Positions 53,660 to 62,746 of a DNA stretch of 64,000 bases are shown here, piece by piece. Below the pieces are notes generated by a model. That model saw only the letters and a list, made by a program, of their open reading frames with translations, searched no databases and was not told the DNA's origin. Source of the DNA: Bacillota bacterium (GTDB lineage: Bacteria; Bacillota; Desulfotomaculia; Desulfotomaculales; Desulforudaceae); NCBI GenBank assembly GCA_040757205.1, contig JBFLXL010000008.1, forward strand, positions 1 through 64,000. Reading direction: 5' to 3'. The position numbers were made by a program, and so were the translations under genes. How positions within the stretch are numbered: the stretch's first letter is position 1; each line of letters opens with the position of its first letter.

Positions 53660-54559
53660 CTACCGGCGCAGGGTGAGCGGGATCTCGAATTCGTCAAGTA
53701 TCGGTCCGCCGCCCTCGTGGGGGTACCCTGCGTTGTAGGTGAAGACGCGCAGCAAAAGGGGGACTGTCCCCCTTTCTTCCAGGGGACTGTCCCCTTTTTG
53801 CTCCGGCAGCTCCACGATCTCCCGGAAATAGCCCCAATCGCCCATCGCTCCGGTAGTGAAGTGCTCCAGCAGCAGTTCCCCATCCTTGGTTTCGACCCGG
53901 AAGTTCACCGTACCTTCGAAGGTGTTGGCAATGCCCCGGAAGACGAACGGGTCGGGCACCGTGCTCTCCGGCGCCGGGGCGAACACCTGGATGCCGCCGC
54001 GGCCGGCCACGATGGGCGGCAGATGATCGATGCCCAGCAGGGTGGGCACCTGCGGCCACTCGGTGGCGCTCTCGAACCGAACTTCTTTCTCGGTGGGTGC
54101 GGTCACCACCAGGTCGTACGGGTAGGTCAGCGCTTGGGTTACCGGTTGGCCGGGCGGCGGGTCCACGAACTGGACTCTCACTACCAGGGCCTCCGGGGTA
54201 TCTCGGATGTCGGTGATGTTCACGTCGTAACCGCCGGTGGACTTCTCGCCGTAGGTGACCAGAATGTACAGGTAGTTCCCGAACAATCTGGACTGGCCGA
54301 GCATGATCGGCCGGGAGTTGTCGACCCAATCTCGGATCTCCTCCGGGAGCGTGTCGTAGGCGGGACGGGCGAAGCCCCCGTTCAGGTCGTAGGCCGGTTT
54401 CGGCGGGTCGGCCGGCTCCTTCGCACCGGGTTCGGGTGCGGGTATGGGTGCGGGGTCCGGACCGGGCTGGATCCCGCACCCGGCAAGCAGCAAGACGGTC
54501 AGCATTAAAGCAAACACGAGGAACCGAGCGTGCCGAGCACCGGTTGTTTGTTTTTGCAT
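53660..54559 (-). CDS. PrcB-like plus Gmad2 domain lipoprotein
   Basis: 299 residues from ATG 54559 (a longer start at 54625 exists, created by a duplicated start region). Lipobox LMLTVLLLAGC. A PrcB-C-like region (GYDVNITDIRDTPEALVVRV) is followed by a Gmad2 domain (IQVFAPAPESTVPDPFVFRG and ELLLEHFTTGAMGDWGYFRE). Inside Gmad2 the segment EQKGDSPLEERGTVPLLLRV is encoded by the palindromic repeat at 53754-53799, an in-frame insertion. Gmad2 and GerMN proteins often occur together in spore-formers. Function is not well known. Confidence 0.85.
   Translation of the reverse strand: MQKQTTGARHARFLVFALMLTVLLLAGCGIQPGPDPAPIPAPEPGAKEPADPPKPAYDLNGGFARPAYDTLPEEIRDWVDNSRPIMLGQSRLFGNYLYILVTYGEKSTGGYDVNITDIRDTPEALVVRVQFVDPPPGQPVTQALTYPYDLVVTAPTEKEVRFESATEWPQVPTLLGIDHLPPIVAGRGGIQVFAPAPESTVPDPFVFRGIANTFEGTVNFRVETKDGELLLEHFTTGAMGDWGYFREIVELPEQKGDSPLEERGTVPLLLRVFTYNAGYPHEGGGPILDEFEIPLTLRR
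53754..53799. repeat. Palindromic GGGGGACTGTCCCCC repeats inside a gene
   Basis: Two copies of the hairpin found near 48650 (aaaagggggactgtccccc, then aggggactgtcccctttt) lie in-frame in the Gmad2 gene and add about 15 residues to the protein. Confidence 0.85.
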
Positions 54560-54625
54560 GGTGAGCTTCAAGCTCGGGTAGCCATCAGGTCGTAGAGGGC
54601 GTCTCCCACTTTTTTGTAGTTGCAT

Positions 54626-54887
54626 TGGTGAGCTTCCAACCTCCTTGGTGATAACGAAGTTTGGGTTGGCAGATGCGCTTTAGGCCCCTGAATAAAGATC
54701 CCCCGCATTCTATAGGACGAATCAGGAGCACAAAAGGTTTCGCATTTTCCAGTCGTTGTGTCGTTGTTGCTTTGACTGCTCGGCGGCCGGGCTTCTGGGG
54801 CTTGGCGCCCATCGCGCCCGGCCCATTCTAAAAAATCGGCAGGGACACCTTCCTGGAAGATGCCTTTCCTTGCAATACGCGACAGGC
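54626..54887. other. Gap before DUF362, no gene seen
   Basis: A piece of the Gmad2 gene start (gcattggtgagcttc) recurs near 54623 and 54557, showing another short duplication of about 66 bp. Otherwise only short uninformative frames are seen. Confidence 0.4.
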
Positions 54888-55673
54888 TCAACTGTCGGGC
54901 GCGCGGCCAAGCAGGCCGTCTGCCTGACGGATGTGCGCAACTCCGGTCCAGTGGTGTCCCAGGAGACTGGCCCCGGCAGCGTCAACGGCGACCGGGTCGG
55001 TTCCGGCTACGATCATGCGGGCCGGCGGGTCCAGGGGTAAGCCCCGGAGGTGCGAACCGCGCAAGCCCACCGCGCCGTCGATTACGGCCAGATTTATCGG
55101 ACAGTAGAGATTAATGTCCAGGATGGCCCGGTTCAGGTCGGTCTGGTGCACCCGGGACTTGCGGAAGCTCCAGAACCCGCTGAACTCGCCGGCCGGGCAG
55201 ATGCCGATCATGTTCTTCAGGCTCAAGGTAACGGTGGTCATGGAGTGCTCTTTGAGGACGGGCACGGAGATGACAAAGGCGCCGTCCAGGATGGTGGGAA
55301 GGGGGAAACGGTCGTAAAGCACGGCCCGGGGGTCGCTCTTAATGGTGAACCGTATCCGGTCTAGGTCCACCAGCCTGATGCCCAAGCGCCGGGCCATCGC
55401 CTGGTAGCCCAGCGTCTCGAAACACCGTTCGGTGTCGGAGCCCCCGGAGCCCTCGGCCACCACCACCTCGGCGGCGGAATGTTCCAGGCAGAAACGGGCC
55501 ACCGCCTCGACACAAGCCACGTCGGTGGTCACCGGGGGCGGGTCCGGGAGTACCAGGTTGGGTTTGATCACGATCCGCTGCTCTCGCTTCAAGACGGCCT
55601 CCAGGCCGAGGCGCCTGAGCGCGTCGGTCACCGAGGTCTCGTAATTTTTGAATTGCAGGCTCACCATGCTCAT
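54888..55673 (-). CDS. DUF362 domain protein
   Basis: 261 residues. DUF362 marks are VIKPNLVLPDPPPVTTDVAC, VVVAEGSGGSDTERCFETLG, VPVLKEHSMTTVTLSLKNMIG and VAGTDPVAVDAAGASLLG. The usual C-terminal ferredoxin domain of many relatives is absent, so this is the short form. Family function is unclear; some are linked to Fe-S or corrinoid redox proteins. RBS GAGGGTGAT lies before the ATG. Single gene. Confidence 0.88.
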   Translation of the reverse strand: MSMVSLQFKNYETSVTDALRRLGLEAVLKREQRIVIKPNLVLPDPPPVTTDVACVEAVARFCLEHSAAEVVVAEGSGGSDTERCFETLGYQAMARRLGIRLVDLDRIRFTIKSDPRAVLYDRFPLPTILDGAFVISVPVLKEHSMTTVTLSLKNMIGICPAGEFSGFWSFRKSRVHQTDLNRAILDINLYCPINLAVIDGAVGLRGSHLRGLPLDPPARMIVAGTDPVAVDAAGASLLGHHWTGVAHIRQADGLLGRAPDS

Positions 55674-55723
55674 CTCATCACCCTCCTCATCCTAGCCAAT
55701 AAGCCAAATGGGGTCAATCCTTT

Positions 55724-58309
55724 CTAGGTGAAGAGAAGGGAGGCGTCCTCGTCCAGGGTGACGCGGACGGCCCGGCCGGGGGTGATTTCCCCGGCCAGGA
55801 CGGCCTTCGCCAGCGGGTTCTCCAAACGCTTTTGGATCACCCGCTTCAGGGGCCGCGCCCCGTACACCCGGTCATACCCCTCCCGGGCCAGTAACTCCTT
55901 GACCTCCGGCGTGACCTCCAGGGCGACGTTCTGCTTGGCCAGCCGGGCACTCAGACGCTCCAGCTGGATGTCGACGATGGCCTGCAGGTGCTCCGCGCCC
56001 AGCGGCTCGAACACCAGGATTTCGTCGATCCGGTTCAGGAACTCGGGACGCAGGTGCTGCCGCAGGGTCTCCAGCACCAGCCCCTCGATCTCGGTCCGCG
56101 GCCGCCCGGCCATTTCCCGGAAGTAGTGGCTGCCCACGTTGGAGGTCATGATCACCACCGTGTTGGTGAAGTCCACCGTCCGGCCGTGCCCGTCGGTCAG
56201 CCGCCCGTCGTCCAGGAGCTGGAGCAGAATGTTGAACACCTCCGGGTGGGCCTTCTCCATCTCGTCGAAGAGCAGCACGGCGTAGGGCCGGCGGCGCACC
56301 GCCTCGGTGAGCTGCCCGCCTTCCTCGTACCCCACGTACCCCGGGGGCGCCCCGATCAGGCGCGCCACGGCGTGTTTTTCCATGTACTCGCTCATGTCGA
56401 ACCGCTGCAGGGCGCGCTCGTCGTTGAACAGGAACTCGGCCAGCGCCTTGGCCAGTTCGGTCTTGCCCACCCCGGTCGGCCCCAGGAACATGAAGGAGCC
56501 CATCGGCCGGTGCGGATCCCCGATGCCGGCCCGGGCGCGCCGGATGGCGTCCGCCACGGCCTCCACCGCGTGGTGCTGCCCGACGACCCGGCGGTGCAGG
56601 TTCTCCTCGAGCCGGATCAGCTTCTCCGTCTCCCCCTCCAGCATCCGGGACACCGGAATGCCGGTCCACTTGGCGACGATCTCGGCCACGTCCTGCTCGT
56701 CGACCTCTTCCTTGAGCAGCCGTCCGGGCCGGTTCTCCAGCCGGGTCTTCAGTTCGGCCAGCTCTTTCTGGAGTCCGGGGATCACCCCGTAGCGGATTTC
56801 GGCCAGCCGGGTGAAGTCGGCGTTCCGCTCGGCGGCCTCGTCCTCGGTGCGGGCGTTCTCGATCCGCTCCTTTAAGAGCCGGCCCTGCTGAATCAGGTTC
56901 TTCTCCTCGTCCCACAGCGCCTGGAGCTTCGCCAGCCGCTCCTCGGCGCGCGCCTTTTCCTCCTCGAGCCGGGTCAGCCGGTCCCGGCTGGCCTCGTCCT
57001 CTTCCCGGAGGAGGGCCTGGCGCTCAACTTCCAACTGGCGCACGCGCCGGTCCACCTCGTCGATCTCCGCCGGGCGCGAGTCGAGTTCGGTGCGCAGCTT
57101 GGCGGCCGCCTCGTCGATGAGGTCGATCGCCTTGTCCGGCAGGAACCGCTCGGTGATGTACCGGTCCGACAGGGTGGCCGCCGCCACCAGGGCGGTGTCC
57201 TTGATGCGCACCCCGTGGTGTACCTCGTACCTTTCCTTCAGCCCGCGCAGGATGGCGATGGTGTCGGCCGCGTCGGGCTCGCCGACGTACACCGGCTGGA
57301 AGCGCCGCTCCAGCGCCGGGTCCTTCTCGATGTGCTTCCGGTACTCGTCCAGGGTGGTCGCCCCGATGCACCGCAGCTCACCCCGGGCCAGGGCGGGCTT
57401 GAGCATGTTGGCGGCGTCGATCGCCCCCTCGGCCTTGCCGGCCCCCACCAGGGTGTGCAGCTCGTCGATGAACAGAATGATCTCGCCGTGGCTTTCGGCA
57501 ATCTCCTTGAGCACGGCCTTCAGCCGGTCCTCGAATTCGCCCCGGTACTTCGCCCCGGCCACCAGCGCGCCGATGTCGAAGGCGAGCAGGCGCTTGTTCT
57601 TGAGCGTTTCCGGGACGTCCCCGGCGTTGATCCGCCGGGCGAGCCCCTCGGCGATCGCCGTCTTGCCGACGCCGGGCTCGCCGATGAGCACCGGGTTGTT
57701 CTTGGTACGCCGCGACAGGACCTGCATCACCCGCCGGATCTCGTCATCCCGCCCGATGACCGGGTCGAGTTTGTTCCGGGCGGCGAGTTCGGTCAGGTCG
57801 TGGGTGAACCGGTCGAGTGCCTGGAATTTGTCTTCGGGGTTCGGGTCGGTCACCCGCTGCGTGCCCCGGACCTCTTTGAGCGCCTGGAGGATCCGGTCGG
57901 GCGTCACGCCGTGCCGCTTGAGCAGCGCGGCCGCGCCGCCGCCGCCGGGTCCGGCCAGGGCCAGCAGCAGGTGTTCGGTGCTCAAAAACTCGTCCTTGAG
58001 TTTGGCGGCCTCCGCCCAGGCCCGCTCCAGGGCCTTTTGCACGCCGGGCGTGACGTACACCTGGCCGTCGCCGTCGCCGGCGCCGGTCACCCGGGGCTTG
58101 CGGCCGAGTTCCTCGCGGAGGCGCTCTGCAAGCGCGGCCGGAGTGACCTCGAGGCGGCCCAAAATCAGGTGCACCGTACTCTGTTCCGGTTGCAGCAGGC
58201 CGGCCAGCAAGTGTTCCGAATCGATCGCCTGATGATTGTATTGTTCGGCTGCGGCCCTGGCGGCTTGAAACGCTTCCTGGGCCCGGACGGTCAGTTTGTC
58301 CAGCCGCAT
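55724..58309 (-). CDS. clpB: ClpB disaggregase
   Basis: 861 residues, full length. Clp N domain ([20 protein letters not shown]), first AAA+ with Walker [17 protein letters not shown]-domain coiled coil (about 410-520), second AAA+ with [17 protein letters not shown], and the C-terminal Clp-B domain ([30 protein letters not shown]). ClpB unfolds aggregates with DnaK/DnaJ. It is last in the hspR-hsp20-dnaJ-clpB operon. The IGF-type loop for ClpP binding is not present, as expected of ClpB. Confidence 0.98.
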   Translation of the reverse strand: MRLDKLTVRAQEAFQAARAAAEQYNHQAIDSEHLLAGLLQPEQSTVHLILGRLEVTPAALAERLREELGRKPRVTGAGDGDGQVYVTPGVQKALERAWAEAAKLKDEFLSTEHLLLALAGPGGGGAAALLKRHGVTPDRILQALKEVRGTQRVTDPNPEDKFQALDRFTHDLTELAARNKLDPVIGRDDEIRRVMQVLSRRTKNNPVLIGEPGVGKTAIAEGLARRINAGDVPETLKNKRLLAFDIGALVAGAKYRGEFEDRLKAVLKEIAESHGEIILFIDELHTLVGAGKAEGAIDAANMLKPALARGELRCIGATTLDEYRKHIEKDPALERRFQPVYVGEPDAADTIAILRGLKERYEVHHGVRIKDTALVAAATLSDRYITERFLPDKAIDLIDEAAAKLRTELDSRPAEIDEVDRRVRQLEVERQALLREEDEASRDRLTRLEEEKARAEERLAKLQALWDEEKNLIQQGRLLKERIENARTEDEAAERNADFTRLAEIRYGVIPGLQKELAELKTRLENRPGRLLKEEVDEQDVAEIVAKWTGIPVSRMLEGETEKLIRLEENLHRRVVGQHHAVEAVADAIRRARAGIGDPHRPMGSFMFLGPTGVGKTELAKALAEFLFNDERALQRFDMSEYMEKHAVARLIGAPPGYVGYEEGGQLTEAVRRRPYAVLLFDEMEKAHPEVFNILLQLLDDGRLTDGHGRTVDFTNTVVIMTSNVGSHYFREMAGRPRTEIEGLVLETLRQHLRPEFLNRIDEILVFEPLGAEHLQAIVDIQLERLSARLAKQNVALEVTPEVKELLAREGYDRVYGARPLKRVIQKRLENPLAKAVLAGEITPGRAVRVTLDEDASLLFT

Positions 58310-58414
58310 TGTTGGATCACCTCTTTAATATTAGAATCCAGAATCCAGAATCCAGAATAGAAGCCGTTCCCTGTCGCACGATAACCGTCGCCTGTTGCGG
58401 GCCGTCCCCGTGTC

Positions 58415-59389
58415 TTAGACTGTGAGGCCGGCGCGGGGGTTGAACCGGGAGACGTCCCGCAGCTTCTCAAGCAATTCCTTCTCCGCTGCACTCGGGCGCT
58501 CCGGGAGGCGGACCTCCAGCCGGACCAGCAGGTTGCCGGGGGGCTTGCCATCCGCGCCCGGGAGCCCGAGCCGCTTCAGTCGCAACACCGTGCCGTTCTG
58601 GCTGCCGGGCGGCACGTTCACGGTGACCGTCCCTTTCAAGTAGGGGAACTCCACCTTGGCCCCCAGAGCGGCCTCGGGCACCGTCACCGGCAGTGTGCAC
58701 TCCAGGTCCCGCCCCTTCAAGCCGAAGAAATGGTGGGGGCGCACCCGGATATGCACGTATAGGTCGCCGGCCGATCCGCCGTAGCCACCGGGTTGACCCC
58801 CGCTCGGCACCCGGATCCGGGTTCCGTCCTCGGTGCCTGCCGGCACCTTGAGCCGGAAAGTCTGCCCGTTGAGGCTGAGCTGCTTCTCGCTGCCGTGGAA
58901 GGCCTCCCGCAGGCTGATCTCTACCGTGCCTTCCAGATCCACGCCCCGGTAGGCGCCGCGGCCCTCGCCGAAAACGTCGCGGCCCCCGAACGGCCCTTCC
59001 ATCCCGCCACCAACGCCGCCGCCGCCGAAGAATATCCGGAAGAAGTCGCTGAACCCGTCGGCGCCCTCGCCGCCGAAGGTGAACCGTACTCCCTGGCCGC
59101 CGTTCTGGGCCCGCCCCCACGGGCCGGCGTGCCGGAAGCCGCCGTCGGCCCGGTGAAAACCGAACGCCTCGTTCCAGTCTTCCGGAATCTCGTCGTACTT
59201 CGCCCGCTTATCCGGGTTGCCGAGCACCTCGTAGGCCTCGCTGATTTCCTTGAAACGGGCGGCCGCGTCCGGCTCCTTGCTCTGGTCGGGGTGGTATTTC
59301 CGCGCCAGTTTGCGGTAGGCGGCCTTGATCTGCTTCTGGTCGGCTTTCCGGTCCACACCGAGTATAGCGTAATAGTCCTTGTATTCCAC
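58415..59389 (-). CDS. DnaJ/CbpA-type co-chaperone (no zinc finger)
   Basis: 324 residues. J domain with HPD at 33-35 (KLARKYHPDQSKEPDAAARF). A Gly/Phe-rich linker follows (about 75-145, including GGGGVGGGMEGPFGG). The C-terminal peptide-binding region (VEISLREAFHGSEKQLSLNG, FFGLKGRDLECTLPVTVPEA) lacks the four CxxCxGxG repeats, so it is of the CbpA (type II DnaJ) class. It stimulates DnaK ATPase. It is part of the heat-shock operon, 105 bp upstream of clpB. Confidence 0.95.
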   Translation of the reverse strand: MEYKDYYAILGVDRKADQKQIKAAYRKLARKYHPDQSKEPDAAARFKEISEAYEVLGNPDKRAKYDEIPEDWNEAFGFHRADGGFRHAGPWGRAQNGGQGVRFTFGGEGADGFSDFFRIFFGGGGVGGGMEGPFGGRDVFGEGRGAYRGVDLEGTVEISLREAFHGSEKQLSLNGQTFRLKVPAGTEDGTRIRVPSGGQPGGYGGSAGDLYVHIRVRPHHFFGLKGRDLECTLPVTVPEAALGAKVEFPYLKGTVTVNVPPGSQNGTVLRLKRLGLPGADGKPPGNLLVRLEVRLPERPSAAEKELLEKLRDVSRFNPRAGLTV

Positions 59390-59526
59390 TCCGGCACACC
59401 TCCTTCACCGGGTAATCCTATCCTAAAGAAAGAGCGAGGGGGAAAACCGCCTCGCTGCTTAAAAACTACGTCGGGGGGAGTTGATCTGACTCTTACAGGA
59501 CTCAGCCAACCGGTACTCAGCCAACG

Positions 59527-59967
59527 TTACTCTTCGATCTGAATCTGGATCTGCTTCGGCCGCAACTCGTCGGACTTGGGCAGCACGATCTCCAGCACCC
59601 CGTTGCGCAGGGCGGCCTTGACGGCGTCCTGCTTCACCGGCACGCCGATGGTGAAACTCCGTTGCGCCGTGCCGTACGGCCGTTCCAGCCGCAGCTGCCG
59701 GGCGTTCTCCGGCACAACTTGAGCCCGTTCCGCCTGGACGACGAGCTGGTTCCCCAGGAGCTGGATCTTGATGTCTTCCTGCTTCACCCCGGGCACATCG
59801 AGGTAGAGGAGCAGGCTGTCCACCGTCTCGAAAAAGTCGGCGCTGCCGAACGTGTCGTGGTGGTTGCGCTCGACGGAGCGGAGCAGGCTGTCGTCGAACA
59901 GGCGGTTCATTGCCCGCTGCAGGTTCTGCATGTCCCGGAATGGATCCCACCGCACCAATGTCATCAC
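59527..59967 (-). CDS. Hsp20/alpha-crystallin small heat-shock protein
   Basis: 146 residues. The alpha-crystallin domain runs from about 45 (SLLLYLDVPGVKQEDIKIQL) to 140 (ALRNGVLEIVLPKSDELRPK). The A-x-x-x-n-GVL motif and the C-terminal IQIQIEE are typical, and the IxI/V motif is represented by IQIQI. It holds unfolding proteins for ClpB/DnaK. It is second in the HspR operon, 54 bp after hspR. Confidence 0.96.
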   Translation of the reverse strand: MMTLVRWDPFRDMQNLQRAMNRLFDDSLLRSVERNHHDTFGSADFFETVDSLLLYLDVPGVKQEDIKIQLLGNQLVVQAERAQVVPENARQLRLERPYGTAQRSFTIGVPVKQDAVKAALRNGVLEIVLPKSDELRPKQIQIQIEE

Positions 59968-60021
59968 TTGAACACCTCCGAGTGAATTAGAGTTTTTGGA
60001 TCACCGAGACTCCCCCGACGT

Positions 60022-60312
60022 TCACTCCCTTTCGCGTTCCCGCGACCCCGTGATCACCGGACCCAGGATTTCCTCCAGTTGGAGGATGATCTGCACCCCG
60101 GCCAGGTTGACCCCCTTCACCTGGGTCAGGTAGCGGACCCTCTGGATCAGTTCCAGGTCCGCCCGCGAATACAGGCGGATGTTGCCCTTGGTCCGGGCCG
60201 GCCGGACCAAGCCGCACTCCTCGTAGATGCGCAGCGTCCGAGGGTGGATCTCCAGCATTTCGGCCGCTATCCCAATTACGTATACAGGCTCTCTATCTCC
60301 GATCCTGAACAT
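60022..60312 (-). CDS. hspR: HspR-type MerR heat-shock repressor
   Basis: 96 residues. A MerR helix-turn-helix (YVIGIAAEMLEIHPRTLRIY, EECGLVRPARTKGNIRLYSR) matches HspR, where HPRTLRIYEExGLVxPxR is a signature. The coiled coil ends with VNLAGVQIILQLEE. HspR represses its own operon by binding HAIR elements (CTTGAGT-N7-ACTCAAG) together with DnaK. I did not find a clean HAIR copy upstream. It is first in an operon with hsp20, dnaJ and clpB. Confidence 0.95.
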   Translation of the reverse strand: MFRIGDREPVYVIGIAAEMLEIHPRTLRIYEECGLVRPARTKGNIRLYSRADLELIQRVRYLTQVKGVNLAGVQIILQLEEILGPVITGSRERERE

Positions 60313-60351
60313 TGGATGACCCTCCTAGACGTCAGCCCACCTACTAAGTTG

Positions 60352-60382
60352 ATTATATACACCCTAACAATATTATTGTCAA
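60352..60382 (-). promoter_or_regulatory. Heat-shock operon promoter
   Basis: On the minus strand TTGACA (60382-60377) and TATATA (60359-60354) are 17 bp apart; an overlapping TATAAT is 19 bp away. It is about 40 bp before hspR. Confidence 0.75.
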
Positions 60383-60397
60383 GTGGTCTGGATTTTT

Positions 60398-60502
60398 ATG
60401 CATGACGGGCCTGACGGCCGGGCGGCCCAGCTGTGGCAGATAGCTTTGTTTTACTTGGCGAGGCGCCTGTTTGCACCGAAATACGGCCTTGGAGACAGGT
60501 AA
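60398..60502 (+). CDS. Small ORF, 34 residues
   Basis: ATG 60398 to TAA 60500-60502. The peptide GRAAQLWQIALFYLARRLFA is amphipathic and the frame ends just before a terminator. There is no clear RBS. It may be real or a fragment. Confidence 0.25.
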   Translation: MHDGPDGRAAQLWQIALFYLARRLFAPKYGLGDR

Positions 60503-60513
60503 TCCCGGATATT

Positions 60514-60540
60514 GCGCTTGGCCCCCGAAAGCGCTTTTTT
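60514..60540 (+). terminator. Rho-independent terminator
   Basis: GCGCTT (60514-60519) and AAGCGC (60529-60534) form a stem, followed by TTTTTT. Confidence 0.6.
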
Positions 60541-60697
60541 CGGGCCGGAATCCGAGTAGAGGAGGAGTTCGGTTGTGGCTGTCGAAAATCTTTTGTCGTC
60601 GCGGTGGGCAGAGTAGAATCAGCGACAGTCCCGCGGGGGCGGAACGGAACAGTTCACCGGCGCGGCTGGAAAGCCGGCAGGCGGGAGTGAACCGGAG

Positions 60698-61192
60698 ATT
60701 ATTATCGGCGTCATCGCGGACACTCACATCCCATCCCGGGCCCGGGCCGTTCCGGCTCCGGTGCTGGAGGCGTTCGCACGGGTGGACCTCATTATCCACG
60801 CCGGGGACCTGACCGACCTGAAGGTACTGGACGACTTGTCCCGCCTGGCGCCGGTGGCGGCCGTGGCCGGGAACATGGACTCGTGGGAGGTCCGGCGCCG
60901 GCTGGGCGAGACCAGGCTCCTGGAACTGGAGGGCTTCCGGATCGGCATCCTGCACGGGCACGGAGGCTACGCGGGCGCTCAGCACCGCGCCCTGGCCGCC
61001 TTTCCCGGAGCGCACTGCGTGGTGTTCGGCCACACCCACGCCCCGTACTGCGAGCGGAGTTCGAGCGGTGTACTGCTCTTCAACCCCGGTTCGCCCACCG
61101 ACCGCCGCCGGCAGCCCCGTGCCTCGTACGGATTGCTGCACCTGGGGCGGGAGATCAGGGGCGAAATACGATATCTGGATGGAGGGGATTAG
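60698..61192 (+). CDS. YfcE/MJ0936-type metallophosphoesterase
   Basis: 164 residues if started at ATT 60698. The five metal-site blocks are present: IGVIADTHIPS, LIIHAGDLTD, VAGNMDSWE, ILHGHGGYA and FGHTHAPYC. The first lies upstream of the next available GTG (60761), so a start there would remove the essential Asp-x-His. The only stop upstream is at 60614-60616, with no ATG, GTG or TTG in between. Initiation at ATT, ten bases after GGGAG (60683-60687), is the simplest reading. It likely hydrolyses phosphodiesters (family activity). It is followed by a small gene 3 bp later. Confidence 0.85.
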   Translation: MIIGVIADTHIPSRARAVPAPVLEAFARVDLIIHAGDLTDLKVLDDLSRLAPVAAVAGNMDSWEVRRRLGETRLLELEGFRIGILHGHGGYAGAQHRALAAFPGAHCVVFGHTHAPYCERSSSGVLLFNPGSPTDRRRQPRASYGLLHLGREIRGEIRYLDGGD

Positions 61193-61195
61193 GAG

Positions 61196-61483
61196 TTGGA
61201 GTACAAGCCGAGACCGAGAAAAGTGGAACTGCGGGACGCCGTGGACATTTTTCTGGACAGTCCGGACATCCTCCCCATCTACACCGTCAAAAAGGGGGAC
61301 TACGCCGTCCAGATCCAGGAGGACCAGCACCTGTACCTGATCTTTGAGACCCGGGGCCAGGGCATAGTGATGGGGAAGTTGCCGCCGGACCTGGTCCGCC
61401 TGATCCCCGTCGAGGACGAGGAAGCGCACTACGAAGCCCGGTCGTTCATGCTGCGCCGCCTCAAGGAGGCGGGGCTGGCTTAG
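61196..61483 (+). CDS. Small hypothetical protein, 95 residues
   Basis: TTG start at 61196 just after AGGAG and 3 bp after the phosphoesterase stop, so translational coupling is likely. Mixed alpha/beta (DAVDIFLDSPDILPIYTVKK, HLYLIFETRGQGIVMGKLPP). No known family. Possibly a partner of the phosphoesterase. Confidence 0.65.
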   Translation: MEYKPRPRKVELRDAVDIFLDSPDILPIYTVKKGDYAVQIQEDQHLYLIFETRGQGIVMGKLPPDLVRLIPVEDEEAHYEARSFMLRRLKEAGLA

Positions 61484-61598
61484 GAGAAAGCCGGACCGGT
61501 TGGGCCGCGGCGGGCGCCGGTGCCGCGGGCTTGCCGCTGACATAGGGAGGGCCCAATAGCGGGGAAGTCGTGGGGACCCGTAGAAAGAGAAGGTGACC

Positions 61599-61639
61599 AG
61601 GAAGCGCGGACCCGGAGGCAAGGGTCCGCGCTTCCTTTC
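61599..61639. terminator. Strong terminator, 15-bp perfect stem
   Basis: AGGAAGCGCGGACCC (61599-61613) pairs perfectly with GGGTCCGCGCTTCCT (61622-61636), followed by TTT. It lies between convergent genes. The surrounding 61484-61819 gap has no supported gene; a basic Arg/Pro-rich frame (61593-61811) is judged spurious. Confidence 0.85.
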
Positions 61640-61819
61640 GGCCGGCCGCAGGCCTGTGTCTAGGCGGACCGGCGATTCGCCGGCCCCGGCGACACGGCCC
61701 GTGAGACGGCCGGCCCGGATGCCGGCCGGGAAAAGGGCCCGGCTGGTGAAGTACGGCAAGGCCAAGGCTTGGCTAAAGACCCCGCCGGCCTATTCCGAGC
61801 CGGTTTCCTGACTTTTTTG

Positions 61820-62746
61820 CTAGCCGCTCTTCCCCAGCGCGTCCTTGAGCGCCTCGGCGAGGTTTGAGTAGCGGTGCTGGAAGCCGAGCCCCTTCATGCG
61901 GGCCGGGAACACGCGCTGGCCGGTCAGCAGGAGGTCCGCCATCTCGCCCAGGACCAGGCGCAGGGCGGCGGACGGCACGGGCAGAAACGCCGGCCGGCCC
62001 AGAATCCGGCCCATGATCCGGGCGAACTCGATGTTGCGCACCGGGTGCGGGGCGGTCACGTTCACCGGGCCGTGCAGTTTGTCCGCCTTCAGGGCCAGCG
62101 TGACGGCGGCGGCGGCGTCCTCGAGGTGCACCCACGACATCCACTGCCGCCCGCTGCCGAGCGGGCCGCCCAGCCCGAGCTGGAACGGGGTGATCATCCG
62201 GGACAGGAGGCCGCCCCCCGGCCCCAGCACCATGCCGAAGCGGGCGGCGACCACCCTTGCGCCGAATTCCCCCGCCGCCCGGGCCTCCGCCTCCCAGGCG
62301 ACGCAGACGCGGGCCAGAAAGTCGTCCCCGGGCTCGGACTCCTCGTTCAAGTCTTCATTGCCCCGGTCGCCGTAGTAGCCCACCGCCGAGGCGCTGACCA
62401 GGATCCGCGGCCGGGGGTCGGCGGCCTGCAGGGCTTTCACCAGCGCCCGGGTGGTGTCCACCCGGCTGGAGAGGATGCGCTGCTTGGCGTCCGCCGACCA
62501 GCGGCCGAGGGCGATGGACTCCCCGGCCAGGTTGACCACGGCGTCCGCCCCGGTGAACAGGGCGGGGTCGGGCAGGACCGGGTTCCAGCGCGCCAACTCG
62601 GTGTTGCGCGGCGCGGACAGGGCCACCGCCTTGATGTCGGCGGGCGACTCGCGGGTCAACACGGTCACCCGGTGCCCGCGGTCGGCCAGGTGCCGGGACA
62701 GGGCCCGGCCCACGAAACCTCTTCCCCCCGTGATCACAACGTGCAC
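61820..62746 (-). CDS. TIGR01777-family epimerase (SDR, YfcH-like)
   Basis: 308 residues. The dinucleotide motif is VITGGRGFVGRALSRHL. The catalytic-type SAVGYYGDRG carries a Ser/Tyr/Lys-variant site, and AARFGMVLGPGGGLLSRMIT is characteristic. The C-terminal DUF1731 is RVFPARMKGLGFQHRYSNLAEAL. An NAD(P)-dependent sugar-nucleotide epimerase/dehydratase-like protein; substrate unknown, with a suggested link to cell division in some bacteria. The start ATG follows AGGAGGTATCCAC. Confidence 0.93.
   Translation of the reverse strand: MHVVITGGRGFVGRALSRHLADRGHRVTVLTRESPADIKAVALSAPRNTELARWNPVLPDPALFTGADAVVNLAGESIALGRWSADAKQRILSSRVDTTRALVKALQAADPRPRILVSASAVGYYGDRGNEDLNEESEPGDDFLARVCVAWEAEARAAGEFGARVVAARFGMVLGPGGGLLSRMITPFQLGLGGPLGSGRQWMSWVHLEDAAAAVTLALKADKLHGPVNVTAPHPVRNIEFARIMGRILGRPAFLPVPSAALRLVLGEMADLLLTGQRVFPARMKGLGFQHRYSNLAEALKDALGKSG

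Noticed and set aside
59968-60021. HAIR element (HspR operator) before hsp20
   Set aside because: cttgaa...gagtg is arranged in the wrong polarity and overlaps the RBS; it is not a real CTTGAGT-N7-ACTCAAG site.
61593-61811. 72-residue basic plus-strand frame
   Set aside because: Its start lies inside a perfect terminator hairpin and the composition is Arg/Pro/Ala-rich without any family.
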